64,000 nt of DNA from Terrimesophilobacter sp964651535 (GTDB taxonomy: Bacteria; Actinomycetota; Actinomycetes; Actinomycetales; Microbacteriaceae): the NCBI GenBank assembly GCA_964651535.1, contig CAZYYE010000002.1, positions 248,001 through 312,000 of the forward strand, written 5' to 3'. Positions 42,943-50,659 of the stretch are shown here, one piece after another; position 1 is the stretch's first letter; every line of letters starts with the position of its first letter. The position numbers were made by a program, and so were the translations under genes. The notes under the pieces were generated by a model. The model was not told the DNA's origin, made no database searches, and was given only the letters and a program-made list of their open reading frames with translations.

Positions 42943-43410
42943 CTAGAAGGGCGTCGCGACATCCAACGCTTCGGTGGAATCGGCCTGCGCCGCGACCGAT
43001 TCCTCCGGTTCATCCGGGGCGCCGCCGGCATCGTCACTCTCGATCCGCTCGGAACGGATGGTTCGGACGTAGGAGGCGGTCCCCCAGCGCAAGTCGTGAC
43101 CGAGAGCATCCGCATCGAGGTCGATGTTGACTCCGCGCCTCTCGCCGCTTCCCCACTCGCTGATTCGCAGCTTGCCCGTGATGAGCACTCTGTCCCCCTT
43201 GCGCACGGATTCGACAACATTCGCGGCGAGCTCGCGATAGGTCGAGACGCTGTACCAGTTGGTGCCGGCATCGACCCAACTGTTCGACTTGCGGTCGAAT
43301 TTGCGCAGGTTGGAGGCGAGCCTGAAGCTCGTGACGGAGAGCCCGTCGGCGGTGGTGAGGTGGCGGGGCGTCGTCGCGACGAAGCCGGAAACGGTCAGGT
43401 TGTCAGTCAT
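42943..43410 (-). CDS. ssb: Single-stranded DNA-binding protein
   Basis: 155 residues. OB fold with N-terminal NLTVSGFVATTPRHLTT, SFRLAS, and NWYSVSTYRELAANVVESVRKGDRVLITGKLR. The acidic C-terminal tail lacks the usual DDDIPF ending, as in accessory/second SSB paralogues (SsbB type). Likely involved in competence or repair rather than being the main replication SSB; that is inferred from the tail. Confidence 0.93.
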   Translation of the reverse strand: MTDNLTVSGFVATTPRHLTTADGLSVTSFRLASNLRKFDRKSNSWVDAGTNWYSVSTYRELAANVVESVRKGDRVLITGKLRISEWGSGERRGVNIDLDADALGHDLRWGTASYVRTIRSERIESDDAGGAPDEPEESVAAQADSTEALDVATPF

Positions 43411-43516
43411 GAAAGTGAGTGTGGCGCGCGCCGCGGGAACTGGTCGCGCCTCTCGTCATTCCCGGGGACTTCGATTCCGGACTCGAACGGTGGAGGAGAG
43501 GTCGTAGGCTTTCACC

Positions 43517-44521
43517 ATGAGTTATGACGCTGCACCCGATCGCTACGAGATCGCCCCCTATGTTCGCACGGGACGCAGCGGCCTCAAGCTCCCCCGGATT
43601 TCCCTCGGCCTCTGGAACAACTTCGGCACCGACCGCCCCCTGGACACCCAGCGGGCCATCCTGCGTCGAGCATTCGACCTCGGTGTGACCCACTTCGACC
43701 TCGCAAACAATTACGGTCCGCCCGGTGGCGCGGCCGAGTCGAATTTCGGCCGTCTCCTCGAACAGGATTTTCGCCCGTACCGCGATGAGCTGGTGATCTC
43801 CACGAAAGCCGGATTCGACATGTGGGACGGGCCATACGGCGAGTGGGGTTCACGAAAGTATCTGCTCTCCTCGCTCGACGCGAGCCTCGGCCGATTGGGC
43901 CTCGACTACGTCGACATCTTCTACTCGCACCGCCCGGATCCGGACACCCCCATCGAGGAAACCATGGGCGCTCTCGCCACTGCCGTGCGGCAGGGGAAGG
44001 CACTCTACGCGGGGATCTCCAATTACAACCCGGAGCAAACGAGGGCAGCCCATGCTGCGCTCGCGGCGGAAGGAATCCCGCTCCTCATCCACCAGCCGCG
44101 CTACAACCTGTTCGACCGCACACCCGAGGATGGTCTGTTCGAGACGATCGGCGAGTTGGGCGTCGGGTGCATCGTGTTTTCGCCGTTGGCCCAGGGTCTG
44201 GCGACCAACAGGTACCTCGACGGCATCCCCGCGGACTCGCGCGCCGCGGAAGGCCGGTGGATGACCGCGGAAAACATCTCGAGCGTTTACCTCGATCGCG
44301 CGAAAGCCCTGAACGAGATCGCCGCGAGCCGAGGGCAGAGCCTTGCCCAGCTCGCTCTCACGTGGGTTCTTCGCCATCCGCAGGTCACGTCGGCGCTTAT
44401 TGGTGCAAGCAGCGTCGCCCAGCTCGAAGACAACCTTGCCGCGGCGCACGCCCCGGAACTCACCGCGGACGAACTGGCTTCGATCGAGCCGCTCGCTGTG
44501 CACGGGACTGGTCTTCGATAG
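43517..44521 (+). CDS. Aldo/keto reductase, YghZ/GpR type
   Basis: 334 residues. NADPH-dependent (beta/alpha)8 reductase. The catalytic region has DLANNYGPPGGAAE with Asp, Tyr and the later Lys in ISTKAGFDMWDGPYGEWGS, and His in FYSHRPDPDTP. These motifs are typical of the L-glyceraldehyde-3-phosphate reductase group. The next gene starts 4 bases after its stop. Confidence 0.93.
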   Translation: MSYDAAPDRYEIAPYVRTGRSGLKLPRISLGLWNNFGTDRPLDTQRAILRRAFDLGVTHFDLANNYGPPGGAAESNFGRLLEQDFRPYRDELVISTKAGFDMWDGPYGEWGSRKYLLSSLDASLGRLGLDYVDIFYSHRPDPDTPIEETMGALATAVRQGKALYAGISNYNPEQTRAAHAALAAEGIPLLIHQPRYNLFDRTPEDGLFETIGELGVGCIVFSPLAQGLATNRYLDGIPADSRAAEGRWMTAENISSVYLDRAKALNEIAASRGQSLAQLALTWVLRHPQVTSALIGASSVAQLEDNLAAAHAPELTADELASIEPLAVHGTGLR

Positions 44522-44524
44522 CCC

Positions 44525-45475
44525 GTGGGATACGTTTTCGCGCTGTGTGCAGCGCTACTCTTCGGCATGAATGGAAGCGTCTCCAAGATATTGCTGGAGG
44601 TCGGCCTGGGTCCAGCGCAACTAACCCTGTTTCGCGTCGGCGGCACCGCGGTGCTCGCTGCAGCCGTGTTGCTGTTCAGCAATCGCTCCGCGTTTCGCGT
44701 GACGGGTCGCCAACTTGCGGTGCTGAGCATCATGGGCGTCGTTGGTGTCGCGCTTCTGCAGTTCACCTACGCCGTGGCAATCACGGTGATCCCGATTGGC
44801 ATCACGCTGCTCATGGAATTCACGGCGGTTCTCATGGTTGCAATTGTCGCCTTCTTCTTCTTTCACGAGAAGGTTCGGGCCCGCCTGTGGATCGCCATCG
44901 CCCTCGTGCTTGTCGGACTCGCGGTGGTCGCCCAAATATGGGCAAGCAAACTGGATCCGTTCGGTGTGCTCATGGCCTTTGCCGCGGCCGTGTGTCTCGC
45001 GACCTATTTTCTCGTCGGAGAGCGAGCGGTGAGCACGTCGTCTCCGATGGCTGTCGCGTTCTGGAGCATGAGCGCGGCCACAGTGTTCTGGCTGCTGTTC
45101 AGCGGCTGGTGGAACATCGACCCCGCACTCTTCACGACGCCCGTTTCGCTGCACGGAAATCTGGCCGCCATCGAAGTGCCGCTCATTCTTCCGCTCCTCT
45201 GGAACATGGTGCTCGGTTCGTTCGCGCCGTTCTTCCTTTCGCTCCTGGCGCTCAAATACCTCACAGCGACTGCGGCAGGAGTCGTGTCATCGGCAGAGGT
45301 CATCTTCGCATTCCTGATCGCCTGGCTGTGGCTGCACGAAAGCTTGACCGCCCTGCAGGTTGGCGGAGTCGTGGTCGTCCTCGCAGGCATCATCCTGGCG
45401 CAGACGGCGCGCATCAACAAAGTCGTGCTTGCCGACCTCGCGATCCCCGCCGAGGACACCGACGTCATCGTGTAG
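44525..45475 (+). CDS. EamA-family permease
   Basis: 316 residues with ten membrane helices in two EamA repeats (about 1-135 and 145-290). GTG start just after the aldo-keto reductase stop, so cotranscription is likely. Unlike the permease at 1448 it has no His-rich tail. Substrate unknown; a metabolite exporter is typical. Confidence 0.9.
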   Translation: MGYVFALCAALLFGMNGSVSKILLEVGLGPAQLTLFRVGGTAVLAAAVLLFSNRSAFRVTGRQLAVLSIMGVVGVALLQFTYAVAITVIPIGITLLMEFTAVLMVAIVAFFFFHEKVRARLWIAIALVLVGLAVVAQIWASKLDPFGVLMAFAAAVCLATYFLVGERAVSTSSPMAVAFWSMSAATVFWLLFSGWWNIDPALFTTPVSLHGNLAAIEVPLILPLLWNMVLGSFAPFFLSLLALKYLTATAAGVVSSAEVIFAFLIAWLWLHESLTALQVGGVVVVLAGIILAQTARINKVVLADLAIPAEDTDVIV

Positions 45476-45566
45476 GCAGCAGTTCCGGGCCCACCCAGTG
45501 TCGGTGGCACTTCCTACAGTGGCAATGCCCCTATCGAATCGGCCGGAACCAGCACAGGAGGAACGG

Positions 45567-45824
45567 ATGACCACATTCGACTTCGCCGGCTCGACTCTTC
45601 TCGACCGGACTCGGCAGCGAGGAATAGGCCTCGTGCAACTGCACAACGACCTCTGGCGCGTCACTCGCGCCGATGGCGAGGTCCTCGGTTACGTGGAGGG
45701 TTTCGATGACCCGCGCGGCCGCCGTTTTCGATCCAAGCGGCTCATTGCGCTGCAGAGGCGCTTTCTGCCGCTCGGCGAGTTCTGGAGCTTCGACGACGCC
45801 GTCGACTGCCTTCGTTTCGGATGA
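45567..45824 (+). CDS. Small conserved hypothetical protein
   Basis: 85 residues with a strong CAGGAGG ribosome-binding site. Basic, soluble; contains LVQLHNDLWRVTRADGEVLGYVEGFDD and RRFRSKRLIALQRRF. It looks like a small beta-rich actinobacterial protein; no function recognised. Confidence 0.75.
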   Translation: MTTFDFAGSTLLDRTRQRGIGLVQLHNDLWRVTRADGEVLGYVEGFDDPRGRRFRSKRLIALQRRFLPLGEFWSFDDAVDCLRFG

Positions 45825-45920
45825 CAACGGCGCCGCAGTGCCGTCGATTGCATTCTGAGTGTTCGCCGGACTCGCGAGCCAATGGCGGTTGCCGCAGCAG
45901 CAAGACGGTAACCTGCCGAT

Positions 45921-46553
45921 ATGCAGTGGTGGAATGACTTCGTATTCTGGTTCTATTCGGATGCCGGATCGCACGTTTTCGTGACGGCGATCGTTCCCGG
46001 TGTCGCGATTCTGGTTGCCGGAATCATCGCCGCGCTCATCGGCCGCGGGTCGACCAAGCGAATCGTGACGATGCATGATCGCGATGAGCGCGCGGCGGCG
46101 GTCACGGCCATGATCGGCGCGGCCAGGCGAGCAGCAAACTGGAACTCCCTGTCAGCTCCTGAGCAGCAGCAGGCGGACCACATCGCGCTCGAATGCGATG
46201 TCCGTATTCGGCTTCTTCCGTTGAGCGGATCGGCGCTCGCGGCGGACTGGGCAACGCATCAAGTGAATGAGTTGAAGACGCAGGCGGTTTCGTTCAGTTT
46301 TCAGGCAGCTCAATCGCTCAAGGAATTCAAAGACCGCCTCATCGAGTGGCAGTCTCACCCGGGTCGCGCAAAGAAGCTGTTCAAGAACGACCTCGACTCG
46401 TGGGCGTATGAAGCCTCCCTCAATGATCAGGACCTCGTCGCGCAGCAGAAAGCCTGGGAGGCTCAGCAGGCGGCCGAAAGCGCAGACTCGACTGCGAAAG
46501 CAGAGTCAGGCGATGGCGCGAAGTTTCCTGCTCCGCCCGCCGACGACGCCTGA
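45921..46553 (+). CDS. Membrane-anchored coiled-coil hypothetical protein
   Basis: 210 residues. One membrane helix (about 20-45) is followed by a cytoplasmic, mostly helical and charged region, ending in an Ala/Glu/Gln-rich coiled-coil-like tail (QQKAWEAQQAAESADS). A host gene ending 18 bases before the displaced tRNA fragment, so the last chromosomal gene before the prophage. Function unknown. Confidence 0.75.
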   Translation: MQWWNDFVFWFYSDAGSHVFVTAIVPGVAILVAGIIAALIGRGSTKRIVTMHDRDERAAAVTAMIGAARRAANWNSLSAPEQQQADHIALECDVRIRLLPLSGSALAADWATHQVNELKTQAVSFSFQAAQSLKEFKDRLIEWQSHPGRAKKLFKNDLDSWAYEASLNDQDLVAQQKAWEAQQAAESADSTAKAESGDGAKFPAPPADDA

Positions 46554-46570
46554 TCCCGACCGGGCTACCG

Positions 46571-46608
46571 TGCCCTCGGCAGGAATCGAACCTGCGACCA
46601 AGAGATTA
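46571..46608 (-). other. Displaced 3' tRNA fragment, probable prophage attachment site
   Basis: On the minus strand, TAA-TCTCT-TGGTC-GCAGG-TTCGATT-CCTGC-CGAGGGC-A is the 3' half of a tRNA from the anticodon loop onwards. No matching acceptor GCCCTCG and no D arm follow upstream, so it is not a complete tRNA. The variable loop and T arm fit tRNA-Arg. It is the displaced end expected where an integrase recombines within a tRNA gene. Confidence 0.72.
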
Positions 46609-46823
46609 CACGGCCATCCTTTCGAACCTCTCAGCCCGCAAGCGAGTCACCGACCGTCCGACGAATCGCGGTGGTTCCACCGGGCCTCGATGCCGCGCAG
46701 CATAACCCGACAATGAACCCTACCCACCCAACCGTGACCCCGATAGACCCACAAGGTGGGCTACGGCACATACCCGCAAGTTCGTTACAGTGCCAACCAT
46801 CAAGCTAACAAGGGGTGGAAGCA

Positions 46824-47702
46824 TTGAGCACTGAACAAATCATTGACTATTGGGCTGCATCCATGCGTGCACAACACTGTACCGAAAGGACAATCAAAGA
46901 ACGACGCATCTTCATCCGATCCGTAATCCGTCATGCTGGGGCCGACCCGCTCACCATCACCAAACATCACCTGATCGCATTTCTGGGCAAAACTGATGAC
47001 CGCGGGAACGGTCTCACCGGGCGCACCAAACAAAACTATCGCTCCTGCTTGCACACGTTCTTCACCTGGCTTCAAGATGAAGAACTCCGTCTTGACAACC
47101 CTGCCGCGAGACTCCCCCGCCCGCGTGTTGAACCGCACGAACCCAACCCGGTATCGACCGCCGACATCCAGGCCGTCCTCAACTCGAACATTTACGGGCA
47201 CACCGTCATGAAAGTACTCCTGTACTCGTATCAAGGACTACGCGCATCCGAGATTGCCGCGGTGAACGGACGCAACATTGACTGGGATGAGCAAACAATT
47301 CTCACCGCCGAAGCCAAAGGCAGAAAAATTGTGACCCGTCCACTACATTCCATCATTTACGGGCACGCACTCGAAGCCGGCTACCCGAAAGACGACTACT
47401 GGTTCCCATCACCCAAAGGTGGACACATTCGCGGAACCTCCGTATCGAATACGTTATGTGCAGCGTTCGACCGTGCCGGGATAGACCATCGTGCACACCA
47501 AATGCGGGCATGGCATGGGACCACTTTGATAGAGCTGGGGGCGGACAGTCTTGATGTGCAACACTCTTTGCGTCATTCGGATGCACAGTCAATGAAAGCG
47601 TATATTCGCCCATCACAGGACAGGATTCGGGCTGCAATGGAACTTCTGCCGCGGGTGAACGTACCCGAAGTTCACCCGCGACAGATCCGGTTGGCCGCAT
47701 AG
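46824..47702 (+). CDS. Tyrosine recombinase / prophage integrase
   Basis: About 292 residues from a TTG start with AGGGG eight bases upstream (an overlapping GTG at 46815 is less well placed). The N-terminal SAM-like core-binding domain spans ~1-100; the catalytic domain has Arg in YQGLRASE, HQMR (HxxR), LRHSD (H) and nucleophile Tyr in KAYIRPS. It lies between the displaced tRNA half and a tRNA-Arg gene, as expected for a tRNA-targeting integrase. Codon usage is less GC-rich than the host genes. Confidence 0.94.
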   Translation: MSTEQIIDYWAASMRAQHCTERTIKERRIFIRSVIRHAGADPLTITKHHLIAFLGKTDDRGNGLTGRTKQNYRSCLHTFFTWLQDEELRLDNPAARLPRPRVEPHEPNPVSTADIQAVLNSNIYGHTVMKVLLYSYQGLRASEIAAVNGRNIDWDEQTILTAEAKGRKIVTRPLHSIIYGHALEAGYPKDDYWFPSPKGGHIRGTSVSNTLCAAFDRAGIDHRAHQMRAWHGTTLIELGADSLDVQHSLRHSDAQSMKAYIRPSQDRIRAAMELLPRVNVPEVHPRQIRLAA

Positions 47703-47717
47703 TACCCTGTAGGGGTT

Positions 47718-47790
47718 GCCTCCGTAGCTCAGTGGATAGAGCAGCGGCCTTCTAATCCGTTAGTCGTAGGTTCGACTCCTACCGGGGGCA
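47718..47790 (+). tRNA. Prophage tRNA-Arg (UCU)
   Basis: 73 nt: acceptor GCCTCCG/CGGGGGC (one G-U pair), D arm GCTCAGTGGATAGAGC, anticodon loop CTTCTAA (TCT), T arm GTAGG-TTCGACT-CCTAC. It follows the integrase gene by 15 bases. The 3' half differs from the displaced fragment at 46571 (for example GTAGG versus GCAGG), so the two are not copies. Possibly supplies the rare AGA/AGG decoding tRNA. Confidence 0.93.
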
Positions 47791-47804
47791 CTTAACGCAG
47801 AAAA

Positions 47805-47841
47805 CCCCCGGCAACTACTCCATCAGGAGCAGCGCCGGGGG
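47805..47841 (-). terminator. GC-rich terminator hairpin
   Basis: CCCCCGGC (47805-47812) pairs with GCCGGGGG (47834-47841), with an inner CTCC/GGAG stem. On the minus strand the stem is followed by TTTT, so the best termination direction is leftward; on the plus strand it lies just after the tRNA and may also help end its transcript. Confidence 0.7.
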
Positions 47842-47911
47842 GTCGAGGTTTAGAGATCCACTCGCCGCTTAACGTATATACAAACGTGGTGCGCGGGTGT
47901 ATGGTTGAGGC

Positions 47912-48085
47912 ATGAACAATCCACCAGACGACGAAAGAGCCCGGCTCGAAGAAGACGTCGGCGCTTTGACATTCGCCAAGTATCTTTTGGAAAAGGACGG
48001 GCACGGCACAACGGCCGAGATACTCGACCGGGTTATCGGTGAACGAATCAACGCCTACCAGCAGACGGTGGGGGCAATCCGATGA
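47912..48085 (+). CDS. Small prophage protein, 57 residues
   Basis: Starts with MNNPPDDERARLEEDVGALT; acidic and helical, no recognised domain. Its TGA overlaps the ATG of the next gene. First of four overlapping genes (ATGA junctions) reading away from the integrase. Upstream, a GTATATAC palindrome (47875-47882) lies in the leader and could be an operator. Confidence 0.65.
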   Translation: MNNPPDDERARLEEDVGALTFAKYLLEKDGHGTTAEILDRVIGERINAYQQTVGAIR

Positions 48086-48228
48086 CTCCGCGTCCTCCGA
48101 TGGGTTCGTTCAACTTTCGTGCCCCGAAAGAACTTGTGGATGCAGCGAAAGTGAAAGCCGAAGTTGAGGGGAAACATTTATCCGAGATCATTAGGGCAGC
48201 ACTCGAAAGGTACGTGAACAAAAAATGA
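48082..48228 (+). CDS. Ribbon-helix-helix DNA-binding protein (CopG/Arc-like)
   Basis: 48 residues. SFNFRAPKELVDAAKVKAEVEGKHLSEIIRAALERYV is a beta-strand then two helices with the pattern of RHH repressors. Both ends overlap neighbouring genes by ATGA. It could control its own operon or the integrase. A phage regulator is the natural reading; target not seen. Confidence 0.8.
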   Translation: MTPRPPMGSFNFRAPKELVDAAKVKAEVEGKHLSEIIRAALERYVNKK

Positions 48229-48470
48229 GCTACTTGCCGAAAGAGGTTCGCCGTTGGGTAACCGAATACCCGGACGACACTAAGATTCGGGTCCGCCTGA
48301 AGAACCTCGCAGATACAATCGAGCGGCTGGAGGCAGATGCGGCGGATCGAAGTCGGATCGTGTTGACCATCATTGATGAATATGATCTTGAATCAAACGA
48401 AGCTTTGCAAGCAGATATGGCCGATAGGATTCGGGCGGTTCTGGACGACGGGTACGTGAAACAGAAATGA
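48225..48470 (+). CDS. Prophage hypothetical protein, 81 residues
   Basis: Helical, charged protein (MSYLPKEVRRWVTEYPDDT...) with a coiled-coil-like centre (LADTIERLEADAADRSR). Coupled by ATGA overlap to both neighbours. No domain recognised. Confidence 0.7.
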   Translation: MSYLPKEVRRWVTEYPDDTKIRVRLKNLADTIERLEADAADRSRIVLTIIDEYDLESNEALQADMADRIRAVLDDGYVKQK

Positions 48471-49117
48471 CAACCAACACCCCACTACGAAGTGAAGTCA
48501 GCGCAACAGTAACCAATCTGCGCCAGATCGCCAGCCGACTCGAAGCGGAAGCGCAAGCCGCCGCCGAGACCGCACGCGCTCACGCAGACCAAATTGAGGA
48601 ACAGCAACGTTCGCTCGAGTCCACAATGGATCAGGAACGCATCGAACTTCTTGCTGACGCACAGGCCACCATTGCGCGCGCTAAGAAGAACGGTTCTGCG
48701 TGGAAGATTTGGGAACGAATCACCGCTGAATGGGAGGCCGGATTCTATGACAAACGCGGTGGCACCGGAGACTTCCTCCGCGACCACGTTGCACGTTTTG
48801 AGCGGTTGCCCGGTGTGGCCCGCGGAAGGTTCGATGTGAGCGTAGACGCCAATGATCTCGATGAGGCGCTATCCGTAGTTGATGCTTGGCCTGACGCATC
48901 GTGGGAAAACATGGGCCAATCTGCGGGTAGGAAAACCGACCACTGGTTCCAGGCGAAAGTTCGGGCGAAGACAGACGGTTACTTCATGGATCACTCGGTG
49001 ACAGTAAACATGTATTTCCCCAGCGAGCACGTCGACGCGGTGGTAGAGCGAATCAACTCAAGGTTCGTGCGCGCCGATGTGGCTGAGGACACGTTTGAGA
49101 ATGTGCCGACCGCTTAA
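48467..49117 (+). CDS. Prophage hypothetical protein with N-terminal coiled coil
   Basis: 216 residues. Residues ~8-75 are an Ala/Glu/Gln-rich coiled coil; the rest is a soluble domain with FDVSVDANDLDEALSVVDAW and FMDHSVTVNMYFPSEHVDAVVERI. Last gene of the plus-strand operon, followed by a bidirectional terminator. Function unknown. Confidence 0.7.
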   Translation: MTTNTPLRSEVSATVTNLRQIASRLEAEAQAAAETARAHADQIEEQQRSLESTMDQERIELLADAQATIARAKKNGSAWKIWERITAEWEAGFYDKRGGTGDFLRDHVARFERLPGVARGRFDVSVDANDLDEALSVVDAWPDASWENMGQSAGRKTDHWFQAKVRAKTDGYFMDHSVTVNMYFPSEHVDAVVERINSRFVRADVAEDTFENVPTA

Positions 49118-49128
49118 ACACAAGTAAA

Positions 49129-49161
49129 GGCCCCCGACTCTCAACAGAGAAATCGGGGGCC
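49129..49161. terminator. Bidirectional terminator between convergent prophage operons
   Basis: GGCCCCCGA (49129-49137) pairs with TCGGGGGCC (49153-49161). The minus strand continues TTTACTT and the plus strand AAACTTATT, so it can end both the small-gene operon and the late operon. Confidence 0.8.
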
Positions 49162-49172
49162 AAACTTATTGG

Positions 49173-49313
49173 TTATATCACATCATGGTCGCAGTAATCG
49201 CAGACGGTCGGGCAAACGCAACGAGCATCCGCACAACGGTGACGGCAACGACACTTATTGGCAGGCCTCGCATTGCAGCTCGTCCATCGGATCTGACGGA
49301 ATCTGGTAACCAT
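49173..49313 (-). CDS. 46-residue Cys-rich basic prophage protein (overlapping frame)
   Basis: An open frame with ATG at 49313 and GGGGGGA about 12 bases upstream. Arg-rich N-terminus (VTRFRQIRWTSC) and a Cys cluster KCRCRHRC-x4-CVCPTVCDYC: eight closely spaced Cys plus His, a zinc-ribbon-like pattern. It overlaps the 27-residue frame by 59 bases in another phase. Both cannot be excluded; the dense CxC and CxxC spacing argues that this frame is coding. Last gene of the late operon. Confidence 0.5.
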   Translation of the reverse strand: MVTRFRQIRWTSCNARPANKCRCRHRCADARCVCPTVCDYCDHDVI

Positions 49314-49338
49314 CAACCACGTCAATCCCCCCAGTCAT
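49255..49338 (-). CDS. 27-residue prophage protein with C-terminal CxxC
   Basis: The ATG overlaps the stop of the holin-like gene (ATGA), suggesting translational coupling. Sequence ends IPSDPMDELQCEACQ. A CxxC near the end resembles small proteins I recall after holin genes in actinophages. Overlaps the 46-residue frame. Function unknown. Confidence 0.5.
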   Translation of the reverse strand: MTGGIDVVDGYQIPSDPMDELQCEACQ

Positions 49339-49595
49339 TCCGTAATTGATTCTGTACCGGTGATCGACGGGCCAGCACCAGAAATAGGTGCAGACACCAC
49401 AGACGTCAAATACGAAATCAGAACCCCACCCGCAAACACACCCGCAAGGGTTGGGTAGTCGAGTAGGAACGCGTTAATTACCGTGTCACCGGACGCCCCA
49501 GCGAGCGCACCACCGCTCATGGTGAGGATCACAAATTGGGCACCCGTTTTGAGTGCCCTTTCGGTTGCGGCTTTCCAGAATGCTTTACTGAACAT
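49335..49595 (-). CDS. Holin-like protein
   Basis: 86 residues. Two hydrophobic segments (about 18-38 and 48-68) after a basic N-terminus, then a short Ser/Thr/Gly tail: the class II holin layout. GAAGGAAAC precedes the ATG. Adjacent to the endolysin and a second small membrane protein, so probably the pore former for lysis. Confidence 0.8.
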   Translation of the reverse strand: MFSKAFWKAATERALKTGAQFVILTMSGGALAGASGDTVINAFLLDYPTLAGVFAGGVLISYLTSVVSAPISGAGPSITGTESITE

Positions 49596-49610
49596 GTTTC
49601 CTTCTTCCTT

Positions 49611-49832
49611 CTATCTGCTAATGATCGTGTTCAACAACTGCCCGGCACCGGCACCGATCACACCTGATGCGCCAATCCAAATCCACAAATACTTTTCAAT
49701 CGCCCGAATGCGCACTTCGTGGTCGGATACTTTCGCGGGGATGGGGTCGAACATGCGTTCCATGTCGAGCAGTTTTTTGTAGATTGACCCGAGGGTTACG
49801 CGGGTCGATGGTTCTTCTTCTTCGTGCGCCAT
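49611..49832 (-). CDS. Second small lysis-cassette membrane protein (XhlA-like layout)
   Basis: 73 residues. A helical N-terminus (SIYKKLLDMERMFDPIPAKVSDHEVRIRAIEKY) leads to one membrane segment (about 48-70). This layout is that of haemolysin XhlA/antiholin-type proteins. Between endolysin and holin genes; probably modulates lysis timing. Confidence 0.65.
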   Translation of the reverse strand: MAHEEEEPSTRVTLGSIYKKLLDMERMFDPIPAKVSDHEVRIRAIEKYLWIWIGASGVIGAGAGQLLNTIISR

Positions 49833-49861
49833 GTGTTCGCCCCCTCCCGGAGCTCGAGGGT

Positions 49862-50659
49862 TTACGGGGTGAGTTTCGTGGGGATCTTCGCAATGATCTG
49901 GTCACGGGCAGCCTCAACATCCGTCTTCGATGCACCCGCCGGATACTTGCTGACCGTCTCGGTGAGACCATCCACTTTCGTTTCCACAACCGCAACCGCC
50001 GACAACACTGGCCCGTTGTCGGCAACCCCACCACCAGACACACTCAGCGGGGACAAATACAGTGACTTATAGTTATCCCACGTCCCCGCCGTCAACGCCG
50101 CAGACGGCCCACCAATCTGCGCCGACCATGAGTTAGCTAACCCCTGGTCGGTGGTTTCCAACCAGTTCGCGGGGGTACCCGGTGAGTCGCCTGCGAGAGC
50201 GTACAGGCTCGGGGTGGTTCCTTGTTTGTAATACAGTTTCGACATTTCGTTGTTTCTCCGTTCAATAATTGGGGTACCGGAACCAGCCAAAGTGGTGCCG
50301 TCATACACGGAATGATTCGGGTCACCCTTGAGCGGAAAACTGAACCCGTATTTGTGACCATTCGATTTCACCCACGCAAGCCCAGACCCAATATCGGCTG
50401 CGATCCCTTGCATATGCAGCGAATATAAGGACGGTGCAATACCCGGTGTCACGTTGTACTTCGCAGGGTCAGCACGCATAGCCAACGTGAGCGCCATCGA
50501 CCTGTAAGCACCACCAGGCGCAACAATGGTGACCGTCACACCATCCCGTTTCGCAGCATCACGCATTGCTATGAATGCCCGCGCGGTCGCGTTCGATAGC
50601 TGGAGCGACCCCTGCACTGTCGTCAACTCAGACGGGTTGAGATAACCGGGTTGGGACAT
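49862..50659 (-). CDS. Endolysin, M15/VanY-type peptidase
   Basis: 265 residues. The N-terminal ~130 residues carry the zinc-peptidase pattern GGAYRS and SLHMQGIAADIGSG (SxHxxGxAxD) of D-Ala-D-Ala/L-Ala-D-Glu peptidases that cut peptidoglycan cross-links. The C-terminal ~130 residues contain NNEMSKLYYKQG, a WLETTDQGLAN repeat-like segment and a helical end, possibly a cell-wall or virion attachment part. No signal peptide, so it depends on the holin. It starts one base within the preceding tail gene's stop. Confidence 0.85.
   Translation of the reverse strand: MSQPGYLNPSELTTVQGSLQLSNATARAFIAMRDAAKRDGVTVTIVAPGGAYRSMALTLAMRADPAKYNVTPGIAPSLYSLHMQGIAADIGSGLAWVKSNGHKYGFSFPLKGDPNHSVYDGTTLAGSGTPIIERRNNEMSKLYYKQGTTPSLYALAGDSPGTPANWLETTDQGLANSWSAQIGGPSAALTAGTWDNYKSLYLSPLSVSGGGVADNGPVLSAVAVVETKVDGLTETVSKYPAGASKTDVEAARDQIIAKIPTKLTP

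Noticed and set aside
42339..43271. A 310-residue protein spanning the lipoprotein and part of ssb
   Set aside because: The upstream half is antisense-like and overlaps ssb out of frame; a lipoprotein signal begins at 42830.
46571..46685. A complete tRNA (possibly with intron or long variable arm) at the prophage edge
   Set aside because: No acceptor 5' strand or D arm pairs with the 3' half; only the first four bases at a 115-nt span could pair. It fits a displaced half-tRNA better.
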